This document shows positions 7,481 to 16,481 of a DNA stretch of 64,000 nt, piece by piece. The notes below the pieces were generated by a model, which worked only from the letters and a program-made list of their open reading frames with translations, was not told the origin of the DNA and did no database searches. The first letter of the stretch is position 1. Each line of letters opens with the position of its first letter. The translations under genes and the position numbers were made by a program. Origin of the DNA: Dyadobacter sp. 50-39 (GTDB lineage Bacteria > Bacteroidota > Bacteroidia > Cytophagales > Spirosomataceae); contig MKSR01000029.1 in NCBI GenBank assembly GCA_001898145.1, positions 744,001-808,000 on the forward strand, given 5' to 3'.

Positions 7481-8773
7481 TCAACTTTCCAGCATGGCAA
7501 TTTTTACCTGCAAGATTGTACTGCGCTGCTTTTTCAGCACGGTAAACTCATAATGTTTTGTTTTGAGTTTCTCACCTACGGCAGGAATGCGTCCGCATTT
7601 CCAGATCAGGTAACCAGCCAGGGTCTCATAATCCGGGCGCTTAGTAATGTCGTGCGGGAGCCTATCGTTCAAATCCGTGATGGACGCCGCACCCTGTACC
7701 GTATAGGTATTATCCGCTTCGTTTTTGACGATCGGCGCTTCATTGTCATACTCGTCCTGGATCTCGCCAACCAGCTCTTCCAGGATATCCTCCATCGTGA
7801 CGATGCCGTCCACGCCGCCGTATTCATCGACGATCACGGCCATTTGCTGGCGGCTCACCTGAAACTCGCGTAATAATGCGCCGATCGCTTTCGAGCCGTG
7901 TACCGTAGCAATGGGCCTTATCATATCGCGCAGCACGATATCCTTCCCCTGCCGCATTTTGAGCAACAGGTCTTTCAAATGCAAAACACCGATCACTTGG
8001 TCGAGTGTATCTTCATAGACAGGCATTCGGGAATAGCCTTCTTCGATAATTTTTTCCAGCTTTGACTCACTAAAATCGTTGATATCGACCCCTACCACCT
8101 GCGGGCGGGGGATCATGATCTGCCTGGCCACTCTTTCCGAAAAGTCGAACGCATTCTTGATCAGATCATAATCCGCCGCTTCAATCATTCCGCTATCTTT
8201 TTGCTGCTGCACCAGGTATCGCAGCTCATCGCTGCTATGCACCTCGCTGCCATGGGACGGTGTAATGCCTACACCTTTGAGTATAAAATTGGCAATACCG
8301 TTCAGGAGCCATACCACCGGCCTGAATACCAGAAAAAAGCCATGCAAAGGATAGGACAATGCCAACGTCGTCGATTCCGGCCGCTGGATCGCGATCGATT
8401 TCGGAGCGAGCTCTCCAAAGACAATATGCAAAACGGTGATAATGGCAAATGCAGTAGGTAGTGCGATATGGTGCGCCAACTCCGGGTCAATGGAAAGCCC
8501 CACGAGGTCCATCGCCCCGATGATCATTTTCGAAACGACGGGCTCCCCTATCCAACCCAAACCAAGGCTGGCAAGGGTGATCCCAAACTGCGTTGCAGCG
8601 AGGTAACCATCCAGATTCGACACAATTTGTTTGGAAAGAATAGCCATCCGGTTGCCTTCCTGGGCCTTCTGTTCGAGCTGCGAAGCGCGGATTTTAACGA
8701 TTGCAAATTCGGCAGCGACGAAAAACCCATTGAGCAGAACGAGCACAAGGGTAATGATAACCTGTAAAACCAT
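7481..8773 (-). CDS. CNNM/CorC-family transporter with CBS pair (hemolysin family)
   Basis: Integral inner-membrane protein of 430 residues, related to Mg/Co efflux proteins of the CNNM/CorB family. The first ~190 residues are the DUF21 domain, opening MVLQVIITLVLVLLNGFFVA and including the family motif AAEFAIVKIRASQLEQ. Two CBS domains follow (MIPRPQVVGVDINDF..., then MIRPIATVHGS... with VDEYGGVDGIVTMEDILEE), then a C-terminal CorC/HlyC domain (YTVQGAASITDLNDRLP). I chose the ATG at 8773; an in-frame start 30 codons upstream would add a polar segment before the first membrane helix. CBS pairs in this family bind adenosine nucleotides. It is a single gene, divergent from the DUF763 gene. Confidence 0.9.
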   Translation of the reverse strand: MVLQVIITLVLVLLNGFFVAAEFAIVKIRASQLEQKAQEGNRMAILSKQIVSNLDGYLAATQFGITLASLGLGWIGEPVVSKMIIGAMDLVGLSIDPELAHHIALPTAFAIITVLHIVFGELAPKSIAIQRPESTTLALSYPLHGFFLVFRPVVWLLNGIANFILKGVGITPSHGSEVHSSDELRYLVQQQKDSGMIEAADYDLIKNAFDFSERVARQIMIPRPQVVGVDINDFSESKLEKIIEEGYSRMPVYEDTLDQVIGVLHLKDLLLKMRQGKDIVLRDMIRPIATVHGSKAIGALLREFQVSRQQMAVIVDEYGGVDGIVTMEDILEELVGEIQDEYDNEAPIVKNEADNTYTVQGAASITDLNDRLPHDITKRPDYETLAGYLIWKCGRIPAVGEKLKTKHYEFTVLKKQRSTILQVKIAMLES

Positions 8774-8917
8774 GGAGGCCGGCGGATCAGTTTTGAGATG
8801 AAAATGCGTTTTAAAGCTGCATTTTAACAAAAAATTGTACCATTGAGAAACCACGACCGGCATTAATGCATTTCCGGTTACCTGTTGCTACCCCGAATTT
8901 TCGTAAATTGGATTCTT

Positions 8918-10123
8918 ATGAAAAGTGGTCACGCCGATTTACCCCTGCATTACGGGAAAGTGCCCGTCTGGCTTGCGCAGCGCATGAGCGCACTCGGCGG
9001 CGCCATCGTGGAAGCCATCGTAATGGAATATGGCCGCGACGCATTACTCCAAAAAATGAGTGATCCGTTCTGGTTTCAGTCGCTGGGATGTGTATTGGGA
9101 ATGGACTGGCACTCGTCGGGCATCACTACCTCGGTAATGGGCGCTTTGAAGCAATCCGTGGACCGCAGGTCGGCCGATCTGGGCATTTACATCTGCGGCG
9201 GGCGCGGTAAGTATTCACGGCAGACGCCTTCGGAGCTGCTGGCGATCGCCGATAAAACGGGGCTGGACGGTAACCTGCTTGTTCACCACAGCAAGCTCTC
9301 CGCAAAGGTCGACAATACAGCTATCCAGGACGGCTTTCAGCTGTACCTGCATTCATTTGTTCTTTCCAAAGACGGTAATTGGGCGGTGATCCAGCAAGGT
9401 ATGAACACCGACGACCGCCTGGCCCGTCGCTACCACTGGCATTCTCCCAGTATCCAATCGTTTATTGAAGAGCCGCATTCATTCATTTATGGGCAAAATC
9501 AGGGAGATATCCTCAACCTGACAGCCAAAGCCGCCGCTCCGACCCGCACCGGCATTCTCGACCTCACCAAAGAGCATCCCGATAAGATTATGCGGGAAGT
9601 TTCCAAACTCGTGATGCCCGATCACCACGACGTTCGTGCCGAAGATGTGAACCTGAAAAGGCTTGGCGCCGTGCTAGCATTAGCGCACGACAATCCGGTC
9701 GACAACATGGAGTCGCTGCTGATGCTCGAAGGTGTAGGGCCGCGCACGATCCAGTCGCTTACGCTCGTGAGCGAGATTATTCATGGCACACCGTCGCGGT
9801 TCAGCGATCCGGCCCGCTTTTCATTCGCGCATGGCGGCAAGGACGGGCACCCGTTTCCTGTACCGATTACCGTTTACGATGAATCCATCCTCACCCTCGA
9901 CCGAGCCATTCAGCTCGCTAAAATGGGCGATAAGGACAAATCCGATGCATTGAAAAACCTATCCAAAGTCTCCACTCAGCTCGAAAAGGATTTCGAACCT
10001 AACAACCGTTTCGACGACATTGTGCAGCACGAACGCGACAATTCCTGGAAATACAAAGGCCGCACGGTGCAAGGCAAGGCCAGGAAGCCCAGGGGCTGGG
10101 ACGGGCAGCTGGAGTTGTTTTGA
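8918..10123 (+). CDS. DUF763 domain protein
   Basis: Cytoplasmic protein of 401 residues matching the DUF763 family of archaea and bacteria, whose function is not established. The start is the ATG giving MKSGHADLPLHYGKVPVWLA. Conserved-looking blocks are GxxIVEAIVMEYG, FWFQSLGCVLGMDWHSSGIT and KLVMPDHHDVRAEDVNLKRL. Around residue 270 it has a helix-hairpin-helix-like stretch, LLMLEGVGPRTIQSLTLVSE, of the kind that binds DNA backbone. The C-terminus is strongly basic (KYKGRTVQGKARKPRGWDGQ). A TTG(8885)-TAAATTGG(8904) promoter-like pair lies so close that the mRNA could be nearly leaderless. A nucleic-acid role is inference from the HhH motif only. Confidence 0.8.
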   Translation: MKSGHADLPLHYGKVPVWLAQRMSALGGAIVEAIVMEYGRDALLQKMSDPFWFQSLGCVLGMDWHSSGITTSVMGALKQSVDRRSADLGIYICGGRGKYSRQTPSELLAIADKTGLDGNLLVHHSKLSAKVDNTAIQDGFQLYLHSFVLSKDGNWAVIQQGMNTDDRLARRYHWHSPSIQSFIEEPHSFIYGQNQGDILNLTAKAAAPTRTGILDLTKEHPDKIMREVSKLVMPDHHDVRAEDVNLKRLGAVLALAHDNPVDNMESLLMLEGVGPRTIQSLTLVSEIIHGTPSRFSDPARFSFAHGGKDGHPFPVPITVYDESILTLDRAIQLAKMGDKDKSDALKNLSKVSTQLEKDFEPNNRFDDIVQHERDNSWKYKGRTVQGKARKPRGWDGQLELF

Positions 10124-10198
10124 TTCTGAGGTTTTGATTAGTAATTTAGAATAGTCTTTCTAACTGAATACCAAGTACAATATCTGATACCGAAAGCT

Positions 10199-10765
10199 AT
10201 GATACTCCGTTCCACATCGTCGGTTTTACCCCGCTCCCTGGCTGAATTCATCCAATGGGAGCCTACCGATGGCTTTAAGTATGAATGGAACGACGGTAAA
10301 ATCATCAGATTCGGCAAATTGAAGAAAAAGCACCTTTTCATCATCAGAAGGCTACAACAACTGTTCTTTAGGACAGAGGCTTTCTCACACGGCGGTGCGC
10401 TCATTATGGAGCAGGATGTCATGCTGAGCGGCATTCAAATGCGCCGCCCCGACCTTGCCTTTTTCTCAGGCGGACAAATCGACACATCCGCTTCATCCGA
10501 TGACGAACCTATTCCCGAATTTCTCATAGAAGTAATCTCCCCGACCGACGACGCAGAAAAGGTCGAAGAGAAATTGGCTGAGTATTTCAACTCCTCCGTA
10601 AAAGTCGTATGGCATATTTATCCGGACAATGAAGTGGTGTATGTGTACACTTCAAGAAAGAATGTCAAAATCTGCACAGAATCGGACGTTTGTTCGGCAT
10701 ATCCTGTGATGAATGATTTCGATATTTCGGCGCGGGATTTGTTGTCGGCTCAAATCTCAAAATAA
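10199..10765 (+). CDS. Uma2 family (DUF820) PD-(D/E)XK-type protein
   Basis: 188-residue protein of the Uma2/DUF820 family, predicted to carry a restriction-endonuclease-like fold. The pattern is visible: YEWNDGKIIRF near residue 25, RRPDLAFF around 85 (the PD), and PEFLIEVISPTDDAEKVEEK near 105 (E-x-V-I-SP then K). The family is common in Cyanobacteria and Bacteroidota, often in many copies, and its biological role is unclear. The gene stands alone, 75 bp after the DUF763 gene on the same strand. Catalytic activity is inferred from the fold, not known. Confidence 0.82.
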   Translation: MILRSTSSVLPRSLAEFIQWEPTDGFKYEWNDGKIIRFGKLKKKHLFIIRRLQQLFFRTEAFSHGGALIMEQDVMLSGIQMRRPDLAFFSGGQIDTSASSDDEPIPEFLIEVISPTDDAEKVEEKLAEYFNSSVKVVWHIYPDNEVVYVYTSRKNVKICTESDVCSAYPVMNDFDISARDLLSAQISK

Positions 10766-10890
10766 ATTACTATTCCAAGGCTTATCTGCATTCTTTCGAG
10801 GCGGCAAAAGCAAAAATTAGCTCCATTTTTAATTCCTTTGTACCTGGTTTATAACTGAGCCAGAATAATCTGCATTAAGCAACGTCCTCA

Positions 10891-13800
10891 ATGATCTCCA
10901 AAAATCTCAAAACACCTTTAACCCTGATGGCGGCTACCGCGGTGGCGGTTGTGTCCTGTATGAAGATGGCCCCGATGTCGTCCGGGCCGGTCGTCAAGAC
11001 CAACAGCACCAAAGTGGTGGTGAAGGAAGACCCTGCTACGGGTAAGGCACATGCCAAAGAAATCCGTGAAAAAACGGTGGTAAAACTGGCCGATGGTCTC
11101 AAACTAGACCTCTGGGCTTCCGATTCCCTCGCTCCGGACCCCGTTGCGATTGCCATGGACGATGCCGGAAGGGTGTACCTCAACCGCACCAACCGCCAGA
11201 AAAACTCCGAATTCGACATCCGGGGACATCGCAACTGGATCACCGAATCCATCGCATTACAGACGGTGGAAGACCGTCGCAAATTCCTGCATAAGACATT
11301 CGCTCCTGAAAAAAGTAAGGAAAACAACTGGCTGAAAGACCTTAATGGGGACGGTTCGCATGACTGGAAAGACCTCGCCGTTGAGAAGGACGAAGTATGG
11401 CGCATTGAGGACACCGACAACGACGGCATCGCCGACGTATCAATGCGCATCCTCGACGATTTCTTCGACGAAGTTTCCGATGTGGCGGGCGGCCTGCTGG
11501 TACGTGCGAAAGATATTTTCGTGACGATCGCTCCGGACGTTTGGCGTTTGAGAGATACCAACGGCGACGGCGTGCTGGATGAGAAAACATCGATCAGCCA
11601 CGGCTATGGTGTGCATATCGGTTTCAGCGGACACGGCATGTCCAACCCGATCGAGGGCCCGGATGGCAAAATCTACTGGAACATCGGCGACATTGGTGCG
11701 AACATCACTACCGCGGATGGCGTGAAGCATGAGCATCCCAACTCGGGTATCATCGCGCGCTCAAATCCAGACGGCAGCGATTTTGAAATCTACGCGCACG
11801 GCTTGCGCAATACGCACGAGTTTGTTTTTGATGAATATGGAAACCTGATCAGCTCGGACAACGATGGCGACCACCCTGGCGAAAGCGAACGTCTGGTGCA
11901 TGTCGTGGAAGGTTCGGACGCCGGCTGGCGCTCCAACTGGCAATATGGAAAATATACCGATCCCAAAAACAACAGCTATAAGGTTTGGATGGATGAAAAA
12001 CTGTTCAAACCACGCTGGGACGGCCAGGCGGCATACATTATCCCTCCCATTCAAAACTATCACAATGGCCCTACCGGTATGCAATACAACCCGGGTACAG
12101 CTTTGGGTAAGGAATGGAAAAACAAATTTTTTCTCGTCGAATTCGTGGGTAACCCTGCGCGTTCACCCATCTGGTCGTTTGGATTGAAGCCCAAAGGTGC
12201 CTCGTTCGTGCTTGATGGCGAGAAAAACATTCTGACAGGTATCCTGCCAACCGGCATCCGTTTCGGACCGGACGGCGCATTGTACGTAGCCGACTGGATC
12301 AACGGCTGGGATACTAAAAACTACGGTCGCGTGTGGAAGCTCGACGTTACCGATGAGAAAAACGACCTCAAAGCCGTTCGCACGGAGACCAAACGCCTGA
12401 TGCAGCTCGACTACACCAAGCAATCCGACGACGCGCTATTGCCATTGCTTTCCTACGAAGATATGCGCATTCGCCAGAAGGCCCAGTTTGAACTCGCTTC
12501 CAGAGGTGCGAAAGGAGCTGCGGTACTGAGCAAGGCCATCGACCAGAAAGGCAATCAGTTCGGCCGCATTCACGGGATCTGGGGAATGGGTCAGCTGGCC
12601 CGCCAGGATAAGTCGTATGCCAATGTGCTGATGACTTTACTGAAAGATTCCGACGAAGAAATTACCGTACAGGCAGCCAAAGTATTGGGCGATGCTAAAA
12701 TCGCGGAAGCCGCTCCGATGCTGATTCCTATGCTGAAAAGCAAAAACCCGCGCGTGCAGTTCTTCGCAGCACAGGCATTGGGCCGTGTGAAAGATAAGAA
12801 TGCGGTGCAGCCATTGATCGAGATGGTCAAGGCGAACAACGATGAAGACGTGTATATCCGCCACGCCGGAGTGCTTGCGCTCTCGCGCATAGGCGAAGCG
12901 GCGCCGATCGCGGCGTTGGCAGGCAGCCCTGAAAAATCACTGCGCATTGCCGGCGTGCTCGTGCTGCGCCGTATGAAAAATGAGCAGATCAGCCTGTTTC
13001 TGAAAGACAAGGACGAATACATCGTAGCAGAAGCTGCCCGCGGTATCAACGACGACCTGTCTATTCCAGCTGCATTACCTGCATTGGCAGCAGTTTTAAA
13101 CGAAAAAGGATTCACTTCGGAGCCATTGCTTCGCCGTGCCATTAATGCGGCATTGCGGGTAGGCGGTGACACGCAATTGAACGACCTCATCGCATTTGCG
13201 AAGCGCAAGGATGTGGACAAGGCCATTCGTGCTGAGGCCCTCGCAACGCTCGGAACCTGGGCCAGCCCGTCTGTTACCGACCGCGTCGATGGACGTTACC
13301 GCGGCCCGATGGAACGTGACCCGGCTGGTGTGAAAGCGAAGATCAAGCCGATGGTGGCTGATCTTTTGCAGGAAAACGAGCCTGCGATCCTGATCGCTAC
13401 GGCACAGATGCTGACCAACCTGAATGTGAGCGATAACAATGCCGCATTGGCCAAGATCCTCAACGACAGCAACGATCCGAAAGTACGCGCAGCCATGCTG
13501 GTAGCCCTGAACGACCTGAAATACACGGATATGGAGACCGTGATGAAAAAAGGCATGAGCGACTCCGACGCCGACGTCCGCACAGCCGCCTTGGGTATGG
13601 TAGGAAGCGTAAGTATGTCGAAAGAAGCATTGACCGACATTTCAAACGCCATTTTCGAGAAAGGCAGCGTTCGCGAGCAGCAGCAGATCCTGAAAGTGCT
13701 CGGCAGCCTGCCGGTTGCGAAAACGGAAACCATTTTCAACGGCCTGATCGGCAAAATGGCGGACAGCAAGCTGCCGCAAAACCTGCTGCTCGACCTGGGC

Positions 13801-14319
13801 GAAGCTGTCGACTCTACGAAATCAAGCGCATTGATTGCCAAAATAGCGCCGCTCCGCAAGCAGGGTAACACCGCCGCGGACTACCAGGACGCATTGTTTG
13901 GCGGAAATGCGCAGGCAGGCCGTCGCTACTTCATGACCAGCTCGGCTGCTGAATGTGTGCGTTGCCACTCGATCGGCGGTCAGGGTGGCGAAGTGGGACC
14001 TAACCTTTCGAACATCGGTAATGTCCTCACCCGCGAGCAGATTCTTCAAGCACTCGTTGAGCCTAGCGCGCGGCTGTCGCCCGGATTTGGAATGGTCATG
14101 CTGACATTGAAAGACGGCACGTCCGCAGCCGGTATTCTCGCTCAGGAAAACGACCATGAACTCGTCCTGAAAACCTCGGAAGCCGAACCGTTGAAAATTG
14201 CGGTTTCCCGCATTGCAAAGCGCGAGAATGTACCGTCCAGCATGCCTCCGATGGGAAATATCATGTCGAAAAGAGAGATCCGCGACGTGGTCGAGTTCCT
14301 TTCGAATTTGAAGAAGTAA
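10891..14319 (+). CDS. PVC-type heme-binding lipoprotein: propeller dehydrogenase, HEAT repeats, cytochrome c
   Basis: Large exported lipoprotein, 1142 residues. The signal ends in lipobox VVSC with the cysteine near residue 23. Residues ~45-480 form a sugar-dehydrogenase-like beta-propeller ('membrane-bound dehydrogenase' domain; GYGVHIGFSGHGMSNP, GLRNTHEFVFDEYGN, GIRFGPDGALYVADWINGW). Within it are three acidic DxNxDG / DxDxDG loops near residues 152, 175 and 220, which look like calcium sites. Residues ~500-980 are HEAT-like repeats rich in LxxLLKDxDxxVRxxAA. The C-terminus has one c-type heme motif, CVRCH (C1022, C1025, H1026), and a later SMPPMGNIMSKRE with a candidate Met ligand. Substrate is unknown; the architecture implies periplasmic oxidation feeding electrons to the heme. 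Confidence 0.88.
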   Translation: MISKNLKTPLTLMAATAVAVVSCMKMAPMSSGPVVKTNSTKVVVKEDPATGKAHAKEIREKTVVKLADGLKLDLWASDSLAPDPVAIAMDDAGRVYLNRTNRQKNSEFDIRGHRNWITESIALQTVEDRRKFLHKTFAPEKSKENNWLKDLNGDGSHDWKDLAVEKDEVWRIEDTDNDGIADVSMRILDDFFDEVSDVAGGLLVRAKDIFVTIAPDVWRLRDTNGDGVLDEKTSISHGYGVHIGFSGHGMSNPIEGPDGKIYWNIGDIGANITTADGVKHEHPNSGIIARSNPDGSDFEIYAHGLRNTHEFVFDEYGNLISSDNDGDHPGESERLVHVVEGSDAGWRSNWQYGKYTDPKNNSYKVWMDEKLFKPRWDGQAAYIIPPIQNYHNGPTGMQYNPGTALGKEWKNKFFLVEFVGNPARSPIWSFGLKPKGASFVLDGEKNILTGILPTGIRFGPDGALYVADWINGWDTKNYGRVWKLDVTDEKNDLKAVRTETKRLMQLDYTKQSDDALLPLLSYEDMRIRQKAQFELASRGAKGAAVLSKAIDQKGNQFGRIHGIWGMGQLARQDKSYANVLMTLLKDSDEEITVQAAKVLGDAKIAEAAPMLIPMLKSKNPRVQFFAAQALGRVKDKNAVQPLIEMVKANNDEDVYIRHAGVLALSRIGEAAPIAALAGSPEKSLRIAGVLVLRRMKNEQISLFLKDKDEYIVAEAARGINDDLSIPAALPALAAVLNEKGFTSEPLLRRAINAALRVGGDTQLNDLIAFAKRKDVDKAIRAEALATLGTWASPSVTDRVDGRYRGPMERDPAGVKAKIKPMVADLLQENEPAILIATAQMLTNLNVSDNNAALAKILNDSNDPKVRAAMLVALNDLKYTDMETVMKKGMSDSDADVRTAALGMVGSVSMSKEALTDISNAIFEKGSVREQQQILKVLGSLPVAKTETIFNGLIGKMADSKLPQNLLLDLGEAVDSTKSSALIAKIAPLRKQGNTAADYQDALFGGNAQAGRRYFMTSSAAECVRCHSIGGQGGEVGPNLSNIGNVLTREQILQALVEPSARLSPGFGMVMLTLKDGTSAAGILAQENDHELVLKTSEAEPLKIAVSRIAKRENVPSSMPPMGNIMSKREIRDVVEFLSNLKK

Positions 14320-14343
14320 CCTCCAAATACATTCATCGATCAG

Positions 14344-14370
14344 ACCCCGGGATTTTAAAATTCCGGGGTT
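14344..14370 (+). terminator. Terminator after the heme lipoprotein gene
   Basis: ACCCCGG (14344-14350) pairs with CCGGGGT (14363-14369), with further AT pairing inside the loop, 24 nt after the stop. A short T-rich tail follows. Confidence 0.7.
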
Positions 14371-14404
14371 TACTTTTTGAGATTGCACAAACTTTCCAGG
14401 CTAT

Positions 14405-14433
14405 TTGTTATCTAGGTGATTTGGGTATATTTG
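14405..14433 (+). promoter_or_regulatory. Promoter of the DUF433/DUF5615 pair
   Basis: TTG at 14405-14407 and TATATTTG at 14426-14433 form an exact -33/-7 pair at ideal spacing. The predicted start site near 14438 leaves only about 10 nt before the ATG. Confidence 0.75.
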
Positions 14434-14447
14434 AAAAAAGTTACAAC

Positions 14448-14693
14448 ATGACTACTTATCTGACTGAGAGAATTGCCATTGATCCGGAGATTTGCAATGG
14501 CCGCCCCATCATCAGAGGAATGCGGATCACCGTACAAACGGTGCTGGAATTTCTATTTGCGGGGACCACCAGAGAAGAATTGTTATACCAGTATCCTGCG
14601 CTCGAAAATGAAGATATCGATGCCTGTTTCGAATTTGCGATCGAAATGATGAACAGAAATTACTTTATCAAAGATATAAAGCATGTCGCCTGA
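14448..14693 (+). CDS. DUF433 antitoxin-like protein
   Basis: 81-residue protein from ATG 14448 (MTTYLTERIAIDPEICNGRP). The DUF433 core is clear: IAIDPEICNGRPIIRGMRIT, then VLEFLFAGTTREELLYQYPALENEDIDACFEFA. DUF433 is a small winged-helix-like fold typical of antitoxins that pair with PIN-like toxins. Its stop overlaps the start of the next gene by 11 nt, the usual layout of a type II toxin-antitoxin operon. It would neutralise the partner and probably repress the promoter just upstream. Pairing is inferred from family and overlap. Confidence 0.85.
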   Translation: MTTYLTERIAIDPEICNGRPIIRGMRITVQTVLEFLFAGTTREELLYQYPALENEDIDACFEFAIEMMNRNYFIKDIKHVA

Positions 14694-15027
14694 TTATCTG
14701 ATCGATGTAAACCTCCCCTATTACTTTTCGATTTGGAATACGCCCAAATATATCCATCAATTAGACATCGAACGCACAGCTAAGGATTCGGATATATGGT
14801 CTTATGCCAAGGCCTCTCAAATGACAATTGTCACTAAGGATTCAGATTTCGCCAGCAGAATTCTGGTCTCTTCCCCACCTCCCCGGATCATTCATTTTCG
14901 TATTGGCAATATGTCAATGAAAGCATTCCACGCCCTCATTTCGAAAATATGGAATGAAGTCACCGAGTTGAGCCGCAGCTACAAATTAGTAGTTGTATTC
15001 AACGATAAAATCGAAGCATTTAACTAG
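14683..15027 (+). CDS. DUF5615 PIN-like toxin candidate
   Basis: 114-residue protein of the DUF5615 (Mut7-C-like PIN) family. The acidic active-site pattern is visible: YLIDVNLPYYFS near residue 8 (D8), then SDIWSYAKASQMTIVTKDSDF around 45-66, where TKDSDF supplies the second acidic pair. PIN-like proteins are metal-dependent RNases, and here the partner would be the DUF433 protein encoded in an overlapping frame upstream. Note WNTPKYIHQLDIERTAKDSDIW, a typical DUF5615 'H-x-x-D/E...D-x-x-I/W' segment. No terminator is seen; the next gene starts 45 bp later. RNase activity is inferred. Confidence 0.83.
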   Translation: MSPDYLIDVNLPYYFSIWNTPKYIHQLDIERTAKDSDIWSYAKASQMTIVTKDSDFASRILVSSPPPRIIHFRIGNMSMKAFHALISKIWNEVTELSRSYKLVVVFNDKIEAFN

Positions 15028-15072
15028 TGCTGCACAGGCACGATTTTAATTTCATCAACGCAAAAAATTTGA

Positions 15073-16104
15073 ATGGAACTCGACAAGAAAGAAGCAGAGG
15101 TCGTCAACCGGGCCATACAATCCTGGGAAGATGAATCACGCATTTCAAAAGAGCTGGCAACCGAACTTCGGCGGAGTTACAGCGTGCGGAATGCTAATGT
15201 CGATGCGATCGCCATTTACGCACTGATTTCCGCCGTTTCGTGCGGACTACTGGCTTTCGGAGCACTGGTACTCGACGAAAAATGGATCGAGTTGCTGCGC
15301 AAGCGCTGGGGCTTTTCGGAAAACATCGTAGGAATACTCTTCACCCTCGTCGCCGGCCTGTTCGTATATCTCGCCAGGAGGCGCATGAGCAATGCCAGGG
15401 GCGCCAAAGCCACTACCGAGGTTTATAATATCGCCATTATCCTTTCGGTCGCGATTGCGATTACCTACTGGACGCGCGGACTGCTCGATGGACCCGGGAA
15501 CTATGCATTGCCATTGCTGTTCGCAGCGCTTGCTTACGCCGGGGTGGCAATTTTCCTGCGATCGACATTGCTTTGGGTGACGGCCATTATTGCACTCGCA
15601 GGTTGGTGGGGGGCTCAGACGCATTACTGGTCAGGTGGCAATTTCAGGTTCCTGGGCATGAATTACCCGCTTCGAATGACCGTATTCGGGTTGGTGATCT
15701 GGGCTTCGTCGTCGGTGATCGGGCAAATCCGCCCGCTGGTATTTTTGAAGGATGTTACCTACACCGTCGGATTGTTCCTATTCCTGGTGGCAGGCTGGAC
15801 CTTGTCTATTTTTGGCAACTATGCCGATTATGAAGGATGGAAAGCATTGAAACAAAGTCATTTCTGGTTCTGGGCCCTGAGTTTCACACTAGTGCTGGCG
15901 GGAATGCTCTATTATGCATTTCAATATAAACAGGAAATCCTGCGCGATCTTTGCCTGGTGTTCTTCCTTTTGAATATTTACACCCGCTATTTTGAATATT
16001 TCTGGGATCGTACCAATGCGGGGATTTTCTTTGCATTACTGGCGTTATCCTTTTGGTTTGTGGCCAAGAAAGCCGAGCAATGGCGTGGCAAAACAGCCGG
16101 ATAA
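15073..16104 (+). CDS. Multi-pass membrane protein, DUF2157-like
   Basis: Inner-membrane protein of 343 residues. A charged cytoplasmic N-terminus (ELDKKEAEVVNRAIQSWEDE) of about 55 residues precedes roughly nine hydrophobic segments, e.g. IYALISAVSCGLLAFGALV, IVGILFTLVAGLFVYLA, FTLVLAGMLYYAF and IFFALLALSFWFVA. A soluble N-terminal ~60 residues followed by many helices is the pattern of DUF2157 membrane proteins. No transport or catalytic motif is visible. It is probably cotranscribed with the small gene that starts 28 bp later. The family assignment is tentative. Confidence 0.7.
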   Translation: MELDKKEAEVVNRAIQSWEDESRISKELATELRRSYSVRNANVDAIAIYALISAVSCGLLAFGALVLDEKWIELLRKRWGFSENIVGILFTLVAGLFVYLARRRMSNARGAKATTEVYNIAIILSVAIAITYWTRGLLDGPGNYALPLLFAALAYAGVAIFLRSTLLWVTAIIALAGWWGAQTHYWSGGNFRFLGMNYPLRMTVFGLVIWASSSVIGQIRPLVFLKDVTYTVGLFLFLVAGWTLSIFGNYADYEGWKALKQSHFWFWALSFTLVLAGMLYYAFQYKQEILRDLCLVFFLLNIYTRYFEYFWDRTNAGIFFALLALSFWFVAKKAEQWRGKTAG

Positions 16105-16132
16105 CACCTTATTTCAGTACAATACCAATACT

Positions 16133-16477
16133 ATGGGCAACATCAGACCGATCCGCGGCGAAGAACTCGATATTATCCATTTCCTCCTCGAAAAACTGGG
16201 ACTTGACCCCATCGATTTTCCTGTGTCCGAAATGGTAGATGAATATGAAGGGGGAAAAATGGGCAGTATCAGCCTCGGCGGTAATGTGAACGGTTACGCA
16301 GGCGATCTCATCCAGGCCGAATACGTCGACATAGACGATACGCCCGTGGTGATTACCCTAACCCAGGACACCGACGGGCAGCTGCTGGACCTCGATTTCT
16401 GGAAAGTGGATTTTACCAAACTACTTGAATACCCTACCCCTGATAGGCTGATATTTGGCAAAACCGCAGAAGGGTGA
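16133..16477 (+). CDS. Small acidic protein, possibly DUF6984-like
   Basis: 114-residue cytoplasmic protein from ATG 16133 (MGNIRPIRGEELDIIHFLLE). The N-terminal IRP(I/L)..EE...IxxLLxKLGL segment is reminiscent of DUF6984 proteins, but I am not certain. The middle has a GSISLGGNVNGYAGDLIQAE beta-rich part and the end TQDTDGQLLDLDFWKVDFTK suggests a two-layer alpha/beta domain. It is acidic and has no signal peptide. It lies 28 bp after the membrane protein and ends 4 bp before the convergent MFS gene. Function unknown. Confidence 0.65.
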   Translation: MGNIRPIRGEELDIIHFLLEKLGLDPIDFPVSEMVDEYEGGKMGSISLGGNVNGYAGDLIQAEYVDIDDTPVVITLTQDTDGQLLDLDFWKVDFTKLLEYPTPDRLIFGKTAEG

Positions 16478-16481
16478 GCTT

